Below, piece after piece: positions 14,673 through 21,907 of a DNA stretch of 39,961 nucleotides; positions within the stretch are counted from its first letter, which is position 1, and every line of letters begins with the position of its first letter. The DNA comes from Micromonospora solifontis (GTDB taxonomy: Bacteria > Actinomycetota > Actinomycetes > Mycobacteriales > Micromonosporaceae). The notes under the pieces were generated by a model. It was not told where the DNA came from and did no database searches. It saw nothing but the letters and a program-made list of their open reading frames with translations. Position numbers and translations under genes: made by a program. The DNA lies in the NCBI RefSeq assembly GCF_003725545.1, contig NZ_RJLN01000049.1, positions 1 through 39,961 on the forward strand, given 5' to 3'.

Positions 14673-15299
14673 ATGTCGAACCAGGCGCGGCCCCGGCGTA
14701 CGCAGCCGGCCTCACCCATGCTGGCCGCGCTGCGCGACGGCACCCGGGAGCACCACCGCGCCCTGGAGCGCCAGTTGGACCTGCCCGGCCGGATCCGCAC
14801 CCGAACGGACCTCGGTGCCGTCCTCGCCGCGATGCTCGCCTCCTGGGCGCCGCTGGAGCAGGCCCTCGCCGCGGCCGACTGGTCCGGGCTGCCGCTCGCC
14901 GCCCGGCTCGGCGAGGCCGCCGCGCTGCTCCGTGCCGACCTGGCCGCCCTCGGCGTCGACCCCGCCCGGCCGTCCGGCGGGTACGGGGTCCGCTTCGACA
15001 CCACCGACCGCGCGGTGGGCGGCCGGTACGTGCTGCTCGGCAGCGCCCTGGGCGGCAGCGTCATCGCCCCCGCCGTGGAGCGCCGCCTCGACCTGACCGA
15101 GGGTGCGGCGACCCGGTTCTTCCGGCGTACCGGCCGGGCACCGGGCCGCGACTGGCGGGACTTCCGGCTCGCCCTGGCCGGTCGCGACTGGTCCCCGGCG
15201 GAACTGCGCGCGGCGGCCGAGGCCGCCCGGCAGACCTTCGCCTTCGTCGGTCGGGCCGCCGCGCCGATCCTCGGCGGCCGGGCCGACCGCGTCGCCTGA
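14673..15299 (+). CDS. Biliverdin-producing heme oxygenase-like protein
   Basis: This 208-residue all-helical protein matches the bacterial heme oxygenase fold: LAALRDGTREHHRALERQ places the proximal heme ligand at about His28, and the distal helix reads GGRYVLLGSALGGSVIAP, corresponding to the family pattern YVxxGSxLGG with the Gly residues that let heme and oxygen approach. Such enzymes open heme to biliverdin, CO and ferrous iron using an electron donor. No phytochrome gene, the usual partner of BphO proteins, is adjacent, so a role in iron recovery or heme turnover is equally likely. There is no strong ribosome site; CATACT 6 bases before the ATG suggests a leaderless transcript. Confidence 0.82.
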   Translation: MSNQARPRRTQPASPMLAALRDGTREHHRALERQLDLPGRIRTRTDLGAVLAAMLASWAPLEQALAAADWSGLPLAARLGEAAALLRADLAALGVDPARPSGGYGVRFDTTDRAVGGRYVLLGSALGGSVIAPAVERRLDLTEGAATRFFRRTGRAPGRDWRDFRLALAGRDWSPAELRAAAEAARQTFAFVGRAAAPILGGRADRVA

Positions 15300-15614
15300 C
15301 CCGGCCGCCGGCGCACCCGGCCGCCGTCGCTGGTCGGGGGGCAACCGGATCGAGGACAGTCCGGACGACGCATGGCCGACAGGACGGCACCGGCCCTCCC
15401 AGCGCATTGTTTATGCAGGTGGAGAGGCTGCGGATGGCGGGCCACATCCCATCCCTCCGGCCCGGCGCCACGCCGTCCAGGTCGGACGGCGCCAGCCACG
15501 TCAGGACAAGGACGTCACCCACCTCCGGCCGACACCCCGGACGCGCACCGCCGGGCGGCCGACCGGGCGCACCGGCGCACGCCGGGCGTACGAGCAAGGA
15601 AGGAGGGGGCGGAG
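15300..15614. other. Intergenic stretch before the beta-sandwich/glycosidase-like module
   Basis: I see no gene here. A short palindrome GCAT-TGTTT-ATGC near 15403 is the only A+T-rich patch, and a strong AAGGAAGGAGGGGG ribosome site stands at the right end. Confidence 0.4.
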
Positions 15615-15884
15615 ATGGCCGCTCCCACCGTCACCGCCAGCCTGAACGCCTCGACCTACTCCCCGGGCGACCAGATGACCCTCACGGTCACCTACGCCGA
15701 CCCGGACACGAAGACCCTCACCGTCACCGTCGTGGTGACCGACGCGCAGGGCAACAGCAGCGCGCCGGCCAGGGTCACCGCCGTCATCGACCCGCTCACC
15801 GTGACCGTCACCGACGATTCCGGCCGGACCTGGACGAAGGTCTCCGACACCGGTGCCGTGGCGGTGTACCGGGCGGTGGCGTGA
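15615..15884 (+). CDS. Small Ig-like beta-sandwich protein
   Basis: This 89-residue protein is almost entirely beta-type: APTVTASLNASTYSPGDQMT, then TVTYADPDTKTLTVTVVVTD, then PLTVTVTDDSGRTWTKV. It resembles a single Ig-like or fibronectin-like domain of the sort found as accessory modules in phage tail and cell-surface proteins. There is no signal peptide. The ATG follows a very strong purine-rich ribosome site (GGAGGGGGCGGAG). Its TGA overlaps the ATG of the next gene by one base (TGATG), a reinitiation signal, so the two proteins are probably made together. Function unknown. Confidence 0.7.
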   Translation: MAAPTVTASLNASTYSPGDQMTLTVTYADPDTKTLTVTVVVTDAQGNSSAPARVTAVIDPLTVTVTDDSGRTWTKVSDTGAVAVYRAVA

Positions 15885-16921
15885 TGCCCCGGGTCACCGT
15901 CACGGTGCGGGACCGGGGTGGACACACCGCCACGGCAACCGCCGACTACACCGTCGCCCCGCCGGTCCTGGGCGGCTACTACCTGTCCGGCAACGCCGAC
16001 CCGACGGCCGACCTGGCCGGCGGCAACTTCCGCTCGCTCACCCAGTACCGCAGCTTCGCCGACGGGTACGTCTTCCCCGGCTACCACAACACCTGGCTGC
16101 CGGTGCTCGGCCGCAACGGCGTCGCCATCACCATGGTGCTGGAGTTGAAGCACTACGGCGCGGCCGACACCGGGCCGCAGACCTTCACCGTGGACGGGGT
16201 CCGCTACACCGTCCCGGCCCCCGCGATGACCATTCAGCAGCGCCCGGGGACCACCTGGCCGAAGGCGTACGGGTACGGGCAGGTCCTCGCCGGCCTCTGC
16301 GACGGGCTCCTCGCCCGGGCCCTGTCCCAGTACCGCACCCTGGGCTTCCCGGTGAACATCCAGCTCGCCTCCGAGCTGGACACCGACCACGAGTTCGGCA
16401 CCACCGAGTCCGGGGTGGCCTACAGCTGGGCCGATTCGGACACCCGCGCGGTGCAGGCGATGACCTACATCGTGAACTGGTTCAAGACGCGCGGGCTGCC
16501 CGCCGGCACCACCTTCTCGGTCGGGTCGGGCGGCTTCGACCGGGCCGCGTACCTGCGCACGCACCCGGAGGCGCTGATGGCCAGGCTCGACTTCCTCCAG
16601 TGGAACGTCTACGCCACCGACCCGGCCCACACCGCGCTGGGTCGGTTCCGCCGCACCAGGGACTGGGCGGTGGCCGACCTCGGCCCGGTCGCGCTCTCCC
16701 GCCCGGTGATCATCGCCGAGTGGGGGGTGCGGAAGGCGGAGTTCCCCGACCAGGGCGCCTGGATCGCCACCGTGCCGCCGGCCATCGCCCAGCTCAACGC
16801 CGAGCGGGGGCCCCGGATCGTGCGGACCAACTACTTCAACTCCGGCTGGGGCGCCTTCGTCCCCAAGGACGCCGGGCTGGCCGCGCTGCGGGCCGCGTAC
16901 GCCACCCGGCCGTACGTGTGA
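15884..16921 (+). CDS. Glycoside hydrolase-like TIM-barrel protein with N-terminal beta domain
   Basis: This 345-residue protein begins with a short beta segment (MPRVTVTVRDRGGHTATATA) similar in style to the upstream gene, then a barrel-like domain from about residue 28. Candidate catalytic acids sit in IQLASELDTDHEF (about 159-171) and at the end of a strand in VIIAEWGVRK (Glu about 279), a pattern of clan A glycosidases such as GH26/GH5. WNVYATDPAH lies between. I cannot name the family or substrate. Neither this protein nor its partner has a signal peptide, odd for a glycosidase and more like a phage-derived or injected enzyme. Ends at a strong hairpin. Confidence 0.65.
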   Translation: MPRVTVTVRDRGGHTATATADYTVAPPVLGGYYLSGNADPTADLAGGNFRSLTQYRSFADGYVFPGYHNTWLPVLGRNGVAITMVLELKHYGAADTGPQTFTVDGVRYTVPAPAMTIQQRPGTTWPKAYGYGQVLAGLCDGLLARALSQYRTLGFPVNIQLASELDTDHEFGTTESGVAYSWADSDTRAVQAMTYIVNWFKTRGLPAGTTFSVGSGGFDRAAYLRTHPEALMARLDFLQWNVYATDPAHTALGRFRRTRDWAVADLGPVALSRPVIIAEWGVRKAEFPDQGAWIATVPPAIAQLNAERGPRIVRTNYFNSGWGAFVPKDAGLAALRAAYATRPYV

Positions 16922-16970
16922 CCGGCCCGCCGGCGGGCGACCCGCCCGGTCGCCCGTCGGGAGGCCGGTC
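16920..16970. terminator. Bidirectional hairpin between convergent genes
   Basis: Inner arms CCGGCGGGCGACC and GGTCGCCCGTCGG pair with one mismatch around a 5-base loop, and outer arms GACCGGCC and GGCCGGTC extend the stem. The outer arm overlaps the stop of the glycosidase-like gene, and the other side abuts the TetR gene ending at 16975. Confidence 0.7.
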
Positions 16971-16974
16971 TCGG

Positions 16975-17556
16975 TCAGCCCTGACCGAACTCCGCGGTCA
17001 GCGCCCGCAGCGCCCGGGTCAGCTCCTTCGCCGTCGGCGCCGTCGCCGGGTCGACCAGCCACTGGGCCGCCACGCCGCCGAGCAGCGACTGGTGGAAGGC
17101 GCCGAGCGCGAGCGCGGTGGCCTCGTCGGCGCCCGGGTCGAGCCGGTGGAAGACCTCGGCGAGGCCGAGGCGGGCCTGCCGGGTGACGCCGGCGAACGCC
17201 TCGCGCAGCTCGGGTGACCGGTCCATCTGCGCGATCAGCTCGAACTGGATGGCCCAGAGCGGCCGCAGCCGGGCGAAGGACTCGATGATCCGCTCCCAGG
17301 CCGCCTCGAACCGCTGCTCCGGTGTCGCGTCCGGTCCGGCGTCGTGGGCCAGGGCGCGCTCCAGTTCCTCGCCCCATTCGGCCATCGCCGCGAAGAGCGC
17401 CTCGTTGAGCAGCGCCTTCGTGGTGCGGAAGTGGTAGCCGATGGCGGCCAGGCTGGTGCCGGCGGCGGTGGCGACGTCGCGGGCCGTGGTGGCCGTGTAC
17501 CCCTTCTCCATCAGGCAGCGCTTGGCCCCGGCGAGCAGGTCCTCCCGATTTCCCAT
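16975..17556 (-). CDS. TetR/AcrR family repressor of the adjacent monooxygenase
   Basis: This 193-residue protein has a TetR-type helix-turn-helix at about residues 26-45 (TARDVATAAGTSLAAIGYHF) after the family start REDLLAGAKRCLMEKGYTA, and a helical ligand-binding domain with FAAAWERI-like and RPLWAIQFELIAQMDRSPEL segments. The start at 17556 (MGNRED) has GGTAGG upstream; an in-frame ATG at 17586 would add ten poorly conserved-looking residues. It is divergent from an FAD monooxygenase with a 71-base gap carrying an inverted repeat. The standard reading is repression of the flavoenzyme, relieved by an aromatic or drug-like ligand. Confidence 0.88.
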   Translation of the reverse strand: MGNREDLLAGAKRCLMEKGYTATTARDVATAAGTSLAAIGYHFRTTKALLNEALFAAMAEWGEELERALAHDAGPDATPEQRFEAAWERIIESFARLRPLWAIQFELIAQMDRSPELREAFAGVTRQARLGLAEVFHRLDPGADEATALALGAFHQSLLGGVAAQWLVDPATAPTAKELTRALRALTAEFGQG

Positions 17557-17591
17557 GCCGGGCAGCCTACCGGAGTCCTTGGACATCTGTC

Positions 17592-17621
17592 TTGCACAAA
17601 CGTCTGACACGCTTGTACCGT
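17592..17621 (+). promoter_or_regulatory. Promoter and TetR operator candidate for the monooxygenase
   Basis: TTGCAC (17592-17597) and TACCGT (17616-17621) are separated by 18 bases, and the ATG lies 6 bases later, predicting a leaderless transcript. Inverted arms GCACAAACG (17594-17602) and CGCTTGTAC (17610-17618), matching at 7 of 9 positions, cover the promoter and suit the divergent TetR protein. Confidence 0.55.
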
Positions 17622-17627
17622 GACGGC

Positions 17628-18833
17628 ATGACCGATGTACTGATCTCCGGCGCCGGTGTCGCCGGCACCGCGCTCGCCTGGTGGCTGCGCCACCACGGCT
17701 TCCGGCCGACCGTCGTCGAGCGCGCCCCGGCGCTGCGGGACGGCGGCTACAAGGTGGACGTCCGAGGCGCGGCGCTGACCGTGCTGGACCGGATGGGACT
17801 GCGCGAGCAGGTGAGCCGGCGCGACACCGGGATGCGGCTGGCCCGGTTCGTCGCCGCCGACGGGCGCCAGCTGGCCACCATGGACGCGGCGCTCTTCGGC
17901 GGCCGGGAGGGGGACGACGTCGAGATCATGCGTGGCGACCTGGTCCGGATCCTGATGGCGGCGACCGGCGACGTGGACCACCGCTTCGCCGACTCGATCA
18001 CCGCGCTGCGCCCCGCCGCCGACGGGGTCGAGGTCGACTTCGCGAGCGGGACGAGTCGCCGCTTCGACCTGGTGATCGGGGCCGATGGGCTGCACTCGAC
18101 GGTGCGGCGGCTCGCCTTCGGCCCCGCGTCGGCGTACCTGCGGCCGCTCGGGCACCACATCGCCATCTGCACCGTGCCGGCGGGGCTCGGCGAGGAGCGG
18201 GTGGAGCTGATGCACCCGGCGCCGGGGCGGACGGTCGGCGTCTACCGGACCGCCGGCGCGCCGGACGCCCGGGCGCTCTTCCTCTTCCCGTCCCCGGCGG
18301 ACGCGCCCGACCACCGGGACGTGGCCGGCCAGCGGGCCGCGCTGGCCCGGGCCTTCGCCGGGGCCGGGTGGCGGGTGCCGGAACTGCTCGCCGCGCTGCC
18401 GGACGCGCCCGACCTCTACCTCGACGCGATGAGCCAGGTCCGGATGGACCGCTGGTCGACCGGCCGGATCGCCCTGGTCGGGGACGCCGGGTACGCGGCG
18501 TCGCCCGCCTCCGGGCAGGGCACCAGCCTCGGCCTGGTCGGGGCGTACGTGCTGGCCGCCGCGCTGGCGGAGGCGGCCGGCGACCCGGTGGCCGGCTTCG
18601 CCGCGTACGAGCGCCGGATGCGGCCGTTCGTCGCCGCGAACCAACAGCTCGCCGAGCGGAACCTCAAGGGCATGGTGCTCGGCTCGGCGGCGCAGATCCG
18701 GTTCCAGACGCTGATGCTGCGGCTCATGCCCCGGCTGCCCGGTCGGGAGCGGATGATCCGCCGGGTCACCGAACCGATCCGGACGGCGGCCGCGGCCATC
18801 ACCCTGCCGGACGTGCCGGCCCGTGCGGCCTGA
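17628..18833 (+). CDS. FAD-dependent monooxygenase (PHBH/TetX-like)
   Basis: This 401-residue flavoprotein carries the three motifs of class A flavin hydroxylases: the dinucleotide fold GAGVAGTALAWWLRHHG (about 8-24), the DG motif DLVIGADGLHSTVRR (about 146-160) and the GD motif RIALVGDAGYAASPASGQG (about 279-297), which contact FAD and NAD(P)H. It would hydroxylate an aromatic or polyketide-like substrate using NAD(P)H and oxygen. The family includes TetX tetracycline-inactivating enzymes, but no specific substrate can be read here. It is divergently paired with a TetR regulator. There is no Shine-Dalgarno sequence before the ATG. Confidence 0.9.
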   Translation: MTDVLISGAGVAGTALAWWLRHHGFRPTVVERAPALRDGGYKVDVRGAALTVLDRMGLREQVSRRDTGMRLARFVAADGRQLATMDAALFGGREGDDVEIMRGDLVRILMAATGDVDHRFADSITALRPAADGVEVDFASGTSRRFDLVIGADGLHSTVRRLAFGPASAYLRPLGHHIAICTVPAGLGEERVELMHPAPGRTVGVYRTAGAPDARALFLFPSPADAPDHRDVAGQRAALARAFAGAGWRVPELLAALPDAPDLYLDAMSQVRMDRWSTGRIALVGDAGYAASPASGQGTSLGLVGAYVLAAALAEAAGDPVAGFAAYERRMRPFVAANQQLAERNLKGMVLGSAAQIRFQTLMLRLMPRLPGRERMIRRVTEPIRTAAAAITLPDVPARAA

Positions 18834-18924
18834 CCGCCGTCACCCCGGACCCGACCGACGGACGCGGCGCGACCGGTCCCGGCCGGACGTCATGGTGACC
18901 ACGGCACGGCCGGGCGGCCGGCCC

Positions 18925-19050
18925 CGGCGGGTCGCGGCTGGTCGGCACTCGCGGGCCGACGCGGCGCTGGTCGTCCGGCGGGTCGCGGCTGGTCGGCACC
19001 CGCGGGCCGACGCGGCGGTGGTCGCCCGGCGTGTCGCGGGTCGTCGGCAG
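18925..19050. repeat. 51-base tandem repeat, about 2.5 copies
   Basis: CGGCGGGTCGCGGCTGGTCG begins at 18925 and again at 18976, and a diverged CGGCGTGTCGCGG begins at 19027, giving an exact 51-base period. The first two copies differ at only a few positions. The period is a multiple of three, so it stays open in several frames, but no credible gene start or ribosome site accompanies it. Confidence 0.75.
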
Positions 19051-19063
19051 CCAGGTTGGAAGC

Positions 19064-19103
19064 GGCATGTCTCTGCGACATGAACATGTCGCAGAGACAT
19101 GCC
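19064..19103. repeat. Perfect 40-base interrupted palindrome
   Basis: Arms GGCATGTCTCTGCGACATG (19064-19082) and its exact complement (19085-19103) flank a 2-base AA centre. It lies between the 51-base repeats and the convergent SRPBCC gene. It could act as a bidirectional terminator or belong to a dispersed palindromic repeat family; the lack of any mismatch suggests recent origin or selection. Confidence 0.7.
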
Positions 19104-19211
19104 GGTCTCAAGCAGTGCCTCGGCTCTGAAGGAGTGCCTCGGCGGGAGGGGTGGCGGACGGCACCGCGCGCGGCGGTGCGGCCCGCATCAGGCGGACGGG
19201 CCCGAGATCCG

Positions 19212-19748
19212 TCAGGACTCCGGGGCGGCCAGGCGTTCGGCGTACGCGGCGCGCAGGTCCTCCCAGCCGAACTCCTTCGCCTCGCCGCCCCGGATCGGGC
19301 CGACCGGGTCGCCGTCGAGCAGGTGGCCGGCGACGTCGAGGCAGAGGTGCCAGCCGGCGGCCAGCATCGGGCCGAAATCCGGGTCGTCGATCCGGTGCCG
19401 CAGGGTGAGTCGGGTGCCGGCCGCGGTCGGGGTCAACTCCCAGCGCAGCAGCCCGTCGCCCCAGGTGTACTCGAGCAGCGACGGCCGGTCGGCGTGCCGC
19501 ACCGTCGCCGGCTGCGGATGGGTCTGCTCGCCGTCGACGGTGCTGAGCGTGGCCTCGCCGGGCGTGCTCAGGTCACGGCTGGCCAGGAACGGGGCCCACT
19601 GGGCGAGCCGGTCCGGTTCGGTCAGCGCGGCCCAGACCTTCTCCGGCGGGTGTCGCAGGTCCCGGACGAACACCAGGTCCCACCGGTCGCCGGCCGGTAC
19701 CCGGGCGACCTCGGCGAGCGGGCCGGGTCGGAAGCTGTCGCGGTCCAT
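19212..19748 (-). CDS. SRPBCC (AHSA1-like) domain protein
   Basis: This 178-residue protein has the START/Bet v1-type pattern of the AHSA1 family: LVFVRDLRHPPEKVWAALTE, PDRLAQWAPFLA, then strands LLEYTWGDGLLRWELTPTAA and GTRLTLRHRIDD, and a long C-terminal helix (AAGWHLCLDVAGHLLDG). These proteins form a hydrophobic cavity for small ligands. Most members next to ArsR genes have no known reaction. The ATG at 19748 is two bases after the ArsR stop and is served by CAGGAG inside the end of that gene, so the two are co-transcribed and probably coupled. Confidence 0.88.
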   Translation of the reverse strand: MDRDSFRPGPLAEVARVPAGDRWDLVFVRDLRHPPEKVWAALTEPDRLAQWAPFLASRDLSTPGEATLSTVDGEQTHPQPATVRHADRPSLLEYTWGDGLLRWELTPTAAGTRLTLRHRIDDPDFGPMLAAGWHLCLDVAGHLLDGDPVGPIRGGEAKEFGWEDLRAAYAERLAAPES

Positions 19749-19750
19749 CG

Positions 19751-20059
19751 TCACTCCTGACTGTCGAGATGGCGCTCCAGGGCGTCGAGGTGCGCCGCCC
19801 ACATCCGCCGGTACGGACCGAGCCACTCGTCCACGGCGCGCAGCGGGCGGGTGTCGATCCGGTAGATCCGCTGCTGGGCCGCGGTGCGGCAGGTGACGAA
19901 GCCGGCCTCGCGGAGCACCTTCAGGTGTTTGGAGACGGCCGGTTGGCTCATCCCCAGCGCGTCCACGAGATCGCCGACGCTGCTCTCCGAGCGGCGCAGC
20001 CGGTCGAGGATGCGGCGTCGGGTGGGCTCGGCCAGCACGGCGAACGCGTCGACGGACAC
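19751..20059 (-). CDS. ArsR-family transcriptional regulator
   Basis: This 102-residue protein is a winged-helix ArsR regulator: VLAEPTRRRILDRLRRSESS, then the recognition region ALGMSQPAVSKHLKVLREAG (about 37-56) and the wing TCRTAAQQRIYRID. No Cys cluster for metal binding is visible, as usual for the branch that partners SRPBCC proteins and senses something other than arsenic. The GTG at 20059 has only AGG directly adjacent; CATATT 6 bases upstream suggests a leaderless transcript. Direct repeats GTCA(A)TATGCC at 20063-20089 are a likely self-operator. Confidence 0.9.
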   Translation of the reverse strand: MSVDAFAVLAEPTRRRILDRLRRSESSVGDLVDALGMSQPAVSKHLKVLREAGFVTCRTAAQQRIYRIDTRPLRAVDEWLGPYRRMWAAHLDALERHLDSQE

Positions 20060-20062
20060 CCT

Positions 20063-20089
20063 GTCAATATGCCTCGTCCGTCATATGCC
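20063..20089. promoter_or_regulatory. Direct-repeat operator candidate upstream of arsR-type gene
   Basis: GTCAATATGCC (20063-20073) and GTCATATGCC (20080-20089) are direct repeats 17 bases apart, placed immediately before the GTG start at 20059 and overlapping the probable -10 region. Confidence 0.4.
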
Positions 20090-20158
20090 TGTCAAGGAAT
20101 ACAAGCCGGAGTGGCTGCCCACGGCGCGCGCTCCCGCCGGTCTTCCTATGCTCGGGGC

Positions 20159-21088
20159 ATGGAACTGCGGATCTTCACCGAGCCCCAGCAGGGTGCCAGC
20201 TACGACCAGTTGCTCGCCGTCGCGCGCCGCGCCGAGGAGACCGGGTTCGGGGCCTTCTTCCGCTCCGACCACTACCTCAAGATGGGCTCGGTGAGCGGGG
20301 AGCCGGGCCCGACGGACGCCTGGACCACCCTCGCCGGCCTGGCCCGGGACACCACCCGGATCCGGCTCGGCACCCTGATGACCGCCGCGACCTTCCGCCT
20401 CCCCGGACCGCTGGCCATCACGGTGGCGCAGGTCGACCAGATGAGCGGCGGCCGGGTCGAGCTGGGCATCGGCGCCGGCTGGTACGCCGAGGAGCACACC
20501 GCGTACGGCATCCCCTTCCCGTCGCTCGGCGAGCGCTTCGACCGGCTGGAGGAGCAGCTCGCGGTGATCAGCGGGCTCTGGGAGACCCCGGCCGGCGGCA
20601 CCTTCGACTTCCCCGGCAAGTACTACCCGGTCAGCGACTCGCCCGCGCTGCCCAAGCCGGTGCAGCAGCCGCGCCCGCCGATCCTGCTCGGTGGCATGGG
20701 CCCGAAGCGCACGCCCTGGCTCGCGGCCCGCTACGCCGACGAGTTCAACCTGCCGTTCGTCTCGGTCCAGGACTCGGTGGCCCAGTTCCAGCGGGTGAAA
20801 GACGCCTGCGCCGCGATCGACCGGGACCCGGCCGGCATGGTCTGGTCCAACGCCCTCGTGCTGTGCTGCGGCCGGGACGAGGCCGAGGTGGCCCGCCGCG
20901 CCGCCGCGATCGGTCGGGAGCCGGCCGAGCTGCGCGAGAACGGCCTCGCCGGCACCCCCGCCGAGGTCGTCGACAAGCTCGGCCGGTACGCGGAGATCGG
21001 CAGCCGGCGGGTCTACCTCCAGGTGCTCGACCTGACCGACCTGGACCACCTGGACCTGGTCGCCGCCGAGGTGATGCCCCAGCTCTGA
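20159..21088 (+). CDS. LLM-class F420-dependent oxidoreductase
   Basis: This 309-residue protein has the luciferase-like monooxygenase barrel: LAVARRAEETGFGAFFRSDH, GLARDTTRIRLGTLMTAATF, then VDQMSGGRVELGIGAGWYAE and the RFDRLEEQLAVISGLW helix, with a final AGTPAEVVDKL-like segment. In actinomycetes this subgroup binds deazaflavin F420 and carries out hydride transfers on varied substrates; the substrate here is unknown. The length is normal. The start at 20159 has no Shine-Dalgarno; TATGCT lies exactly 6 bases before the ATG, as in a leaderless gene. It is divergent from the ArsR gene over 99 bases. Confidence 0.9.
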   Translation: MELRIFTEPQQGASYDQLLAVARRAEETGFGAFFRSDHYLKMGSVSGEPGPTDAWTTLAGLARDTTRIRLGTLMTAATFRLPGPLAITVAQVDQMSGGRVELGIGAGWYAEEHTAYGIPFPSLGERFDRLEEQLAVISGLWETPAGGTFDFPGKYYPVSDSPALPKPVQQPRPPILLGGMGPKRTPWLAARYADEFNLPFVSVQDSVAQFQRVKDACAAIDRDPAGMVWSNALVLCCGRDEAEVARRAAAIGREPAELRENGLAGTPAEVVDKLGRYAEIGSRRVYLQVLDLTDLDHLDLVAAEVMPQL

Positions 21089-21127
21089 GCCGGCCGACCG
21101 GGGCAGCGAGGCTTGACTCCTTGCCGC

Positions 21128-21907
21128 ATGATGCACCCGGACGATGCCGTCGACGACGGGGGTGAGGGCGTGGAGCTGCACCGGAGCCGGGGCAACCTGC
21201 CGCTGGCGATCATCTGCGTGGCGGCCGGGGTGATGGTGCTCGGCGTCGCCGTCGAGGGCTCGCTGCTGCGGATGCTGGTCGCCCTCGGCGTCGTGCTGAT
21301 CGCCGGCCGGGTGCTGGTCGGCGCGCTGCGGCCGTTCCGCTTCGTGATCGGGCCGGAAGGGTTGGACGTGCGCCGGCCCGGCCTGCGCGGGACGTACCGG
21401 TGGGAGCAGTTCGAGGCGCTCGCCGTCGACGAGTCCGCGCGGCTGGTCGGGGTGCCGGCGGCGGGGTTCCCGCCGGGGGTGCGGATCACCGCGCGGCATC
21501 CGCGCGACCACCGTCCAGCCGTGGAACTGCTCGACCTCCACCAGGTGCGGGAGCAGCCCGACGAGGTGGTGGCGGCGCTGACCCGCTGGTCGGGCGGCCG
21601 CTTCACGGACGCGCGTACGCTGTCCGCCGGCGAGTTCGCGACAACGACGTTCGCGTTCACCCGTGGATTGCGCGGCTACGACATGCGCGAGGTGGACCGG
21701 CTCGTCGGGCGGGCCCAGGACGCGCTCGCCCACGGCGGTGACGCGGAGCGGCGGGCCGCCCGGGCGGAGATCGAGCAGGCCCGGGCCGCCGGCCTGGAGG
21801 TCGCCCTGCGCGGGTACGACAGCGCCCAGGTGGACGCGGCGCTCGACGCGCTCTGCGCCGCCCTGACCGACACCGACACACCGACCGATCGGACGACCCC
21901 CGCGTGA
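21128..21907 (+). CDS. Membrane protein with PH-like and DivIVA-like segments
   Basis: This 259-residue protein has two hydrophobic segments (about 25-42, LPLAIICVAAGVMVLGVAVE, and 46-63), a beta-rich PH-like region (about 65-150, FRFVIGPEGLDVRRPGLRGT then YRWEQFEALAVDESARLVG), and a C-terminal region with two copies of a DivIVA-type motif: LRGYDMREVDRLVGRAQDAL (about 183-202) and LRGYDSAQVDAALDALCAAL (about 225-244). The RGYD-x2-VD signature is that of actinobacterial DivIVA-domain proteins that sense membrane curvature or cell poles. Its last bases overlap the GTG of the oxidase gene (GTGA), so they are coupled. The exact start is uncertain. Confidence 0.7.
   Translation: MMHPDDAVDDGGEGVELHRSRGNLPLAIICVAAGVMVLGVAVEGSLLRMLVALGVVLIAGRVLVGALRPFRFVIGPEGLDVRRPGLRGTYRWEQFEALAVDESARLVGVPAAGFPPGVRITARHPRDHRPAVELLDLHQVREQPDEVVAALTRWSGGRFTDARTLSAGEFATTTFAFTRGLRGYDMREVDRLVGRAQDALAHGGDAERRAARAEIEQARAAGLEVALRGYDSAQVDAALDALCAALTDTDTPTDRTTPA

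Noticed and set aside
14257..14715. Minus-strand frames in the gap upstream of the betaine importer
   Set aside because: No ribosome site, no motif and poor codon bias; treated as intergenic.
18925..19050. CRISPR-like array
   Set aside because: The repeat units are contiguous with no unique spacers and only about 2.5 copies are present, with no cas genes.
18891..19083. Possible 64-residue protein encoded by the 51-base tandem repeats
   Set aside because: No ribosome site, highly basic simple sequence, and the frame ends inside the palindrome; considered a non-coding repeat.
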